The translations under genes were made by a program, and so were the position numbers. DNA of 14,358 nt, from NCBI GenBank assembly GCA_042408535.1, contig JBHORA010000153.1, positions 1-14,358 of the forward strand, written 5' to 3'. The stretch is from BPIH01 sp042408535 (GTDB lineage: Bacteria; Chloroflexota; Limnocylindria; Limnocylindrales; CSP1-4). Positions 13,877 to 14,358 of this stretch are shown in pieces (positions within the stretch are counted from its first letter, which is position 1; each line of letters begins with the position of its first letter). A model generated the notes under the pieces. The model ran no database searches. It was given only the letters and a program-made list of their open reading frames with translations, and had not been told where the DNA came from.

Positions 13877-13890
13877 ACAAAAACAATCGA
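13877..13890 (-). terminator. T-rich end of the rRNA operon after 5S rRNA
   Basis: Just downstream of the 5S gene the minus strand reads TCGATTGTTTTTGT. The bases before it complete a long stem with the 5S 5' flank, so a strong GC stem is followed by a T-run (13883-13879). This is a plausible intrinsic terminator for the rRNA operon. Confidence 0.55.
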
Positions 13891-14008
<118 letters not shown>

Positions 14009-14090
14009 TCGATCGATCCAACTGGACGTGGTGGACAGGACGCCGGTTCGGCGAACTTCGATCTCGGCGGGTCGAACGATGCACCCCCGC

Positions 14091-14107
14091 CCTGACCCCT
14101 GGTCAGG
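14091..14107 (-). other. Hairpin in the 23S-5S spacer
   Basis: CCTGACC and GGTCAGG form a perfect 7-bp stem with a 3-base loop just after the 23S 3' end. A second small hairpin, CGCCG/CGGCG, lies at 14041-14053. These are probably part of rRNA precursor folding or processing. No tRNA lies in this roughly 108-base spacer. Confidence 0.45.
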
Positions 14108-14116
14108 TGCGGAAGC

Positions 14117-14358
14117 GGTCAAGCCCTCGACCATTAGGACGGCTCAGCTTCATCCGTCACCGGACTTCCACGTGCCGCCTATCGAGCAGGTGGTCTCCCT
14201 GCGGTCTTACCCGGTTCACCCGGTGGGGAACCTCATCTCGAGGTGGGCTTCGCACTTAGATGCTTTCAGCGCTTATCCCGACCGAACATGGCTACCCAGC
14301 GGTGCCCCTGGCGGGACAACTGGCACACCAGCGGTTCGTCCACTCCGGTCCTCTCGTA
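14117..14358 (-). rRNA. rrl: 23S ribosomal RNA, 3' end (runs off right edge)
   Basis: The minus strand is the last 240 or so bases of 23S rRNA. The window edge cuts into the sarcin-ricin loop: TACGAGAGGACC is at 14358-14347. It continues with the conserved GATAAGCGCTGAAAGCATCTAAG region. It ends near GTCCTAATGGTCGAGGGCTTGACC. The 3' end is set where GGCTTGACC would pair with the usual 23S 5' end, so it is accurate to a few bases only. 5S follows after about 108 bases. Confidence 0.97.

Overview
The window is a very GC-rich bacterial chromosome segment of core housekeeping genes. Starts are often GTG or TTG and third codon positions are GC-saturated. The gene order clpC-radA-yacL(PIN/TRAM)-ispD/ispF-cysS-rlmB matches the conserved Gram-positive cluster known from Bacillus subtilis. 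IspD and IspF are fused. A LysM membrane protein carries an N-terminal CPYL...HRC...CL...C module of a type I associate with Chloroflexota. My best guess is therefore Chloroflexota, possibly the Limnocylindria/Ellin6529-like lineages. This is an inference, not a proof.

Layout, read in the direction of transcription, which is mostly the minus strand. At the right edge, the 3' end of a 23S rRNA gene (entering at the sarcin-ricin loop) is followed by 5S rRNA and a T-rich terminator, then a LysM membrane protein. Converging on that gene is the only plus-strand gene, an Fpg/MutM-family DNA glycosylase. Back to back with mutM is rpsA (ribosomal protein S1). Their promoters overlap, and rpsA has a long leader with a terminator-like hairpin. 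After rpsA comes clpC with its own promoter, then a tightly packed run: radA, a YacL-type PIN/TRAM membrane protein, fused ispDF, cysS and rlmB. These are separated by 15 bp or less or overlap, including two GTGA stop/start overlaps. A good sigma70-type promoter whose -35 box contains the rlmB stop codon then drives tRNA-Thr(UGU), tRNA-Thr(GGU) and the start of tuf (EF-Tu), which runs off the left edge.

Functionally the block combines translation (S1, CysRS, 23S rRNA methyltransferase, tRNAs, EF-Tu, rRNA), protein quality control (ClpC), DNA recombination and repair (RadA, Fpg) and isoprenoid precursor synthesis (IspDF). I see no mobile element, CRISPR array, toxin-antitoxin or defence cassette, and no gene-free stretch over about 300 bases. 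The interesting content is regulatory architecture (overlapping divergent promoters, apparently leaderless mutM, the rpsA leader hairpin, a promoter over a stop codon) and a few protein oddities (the Cys/His module of the LysM protein, divergent IspF loops, 7-residue repeats in RlmB).
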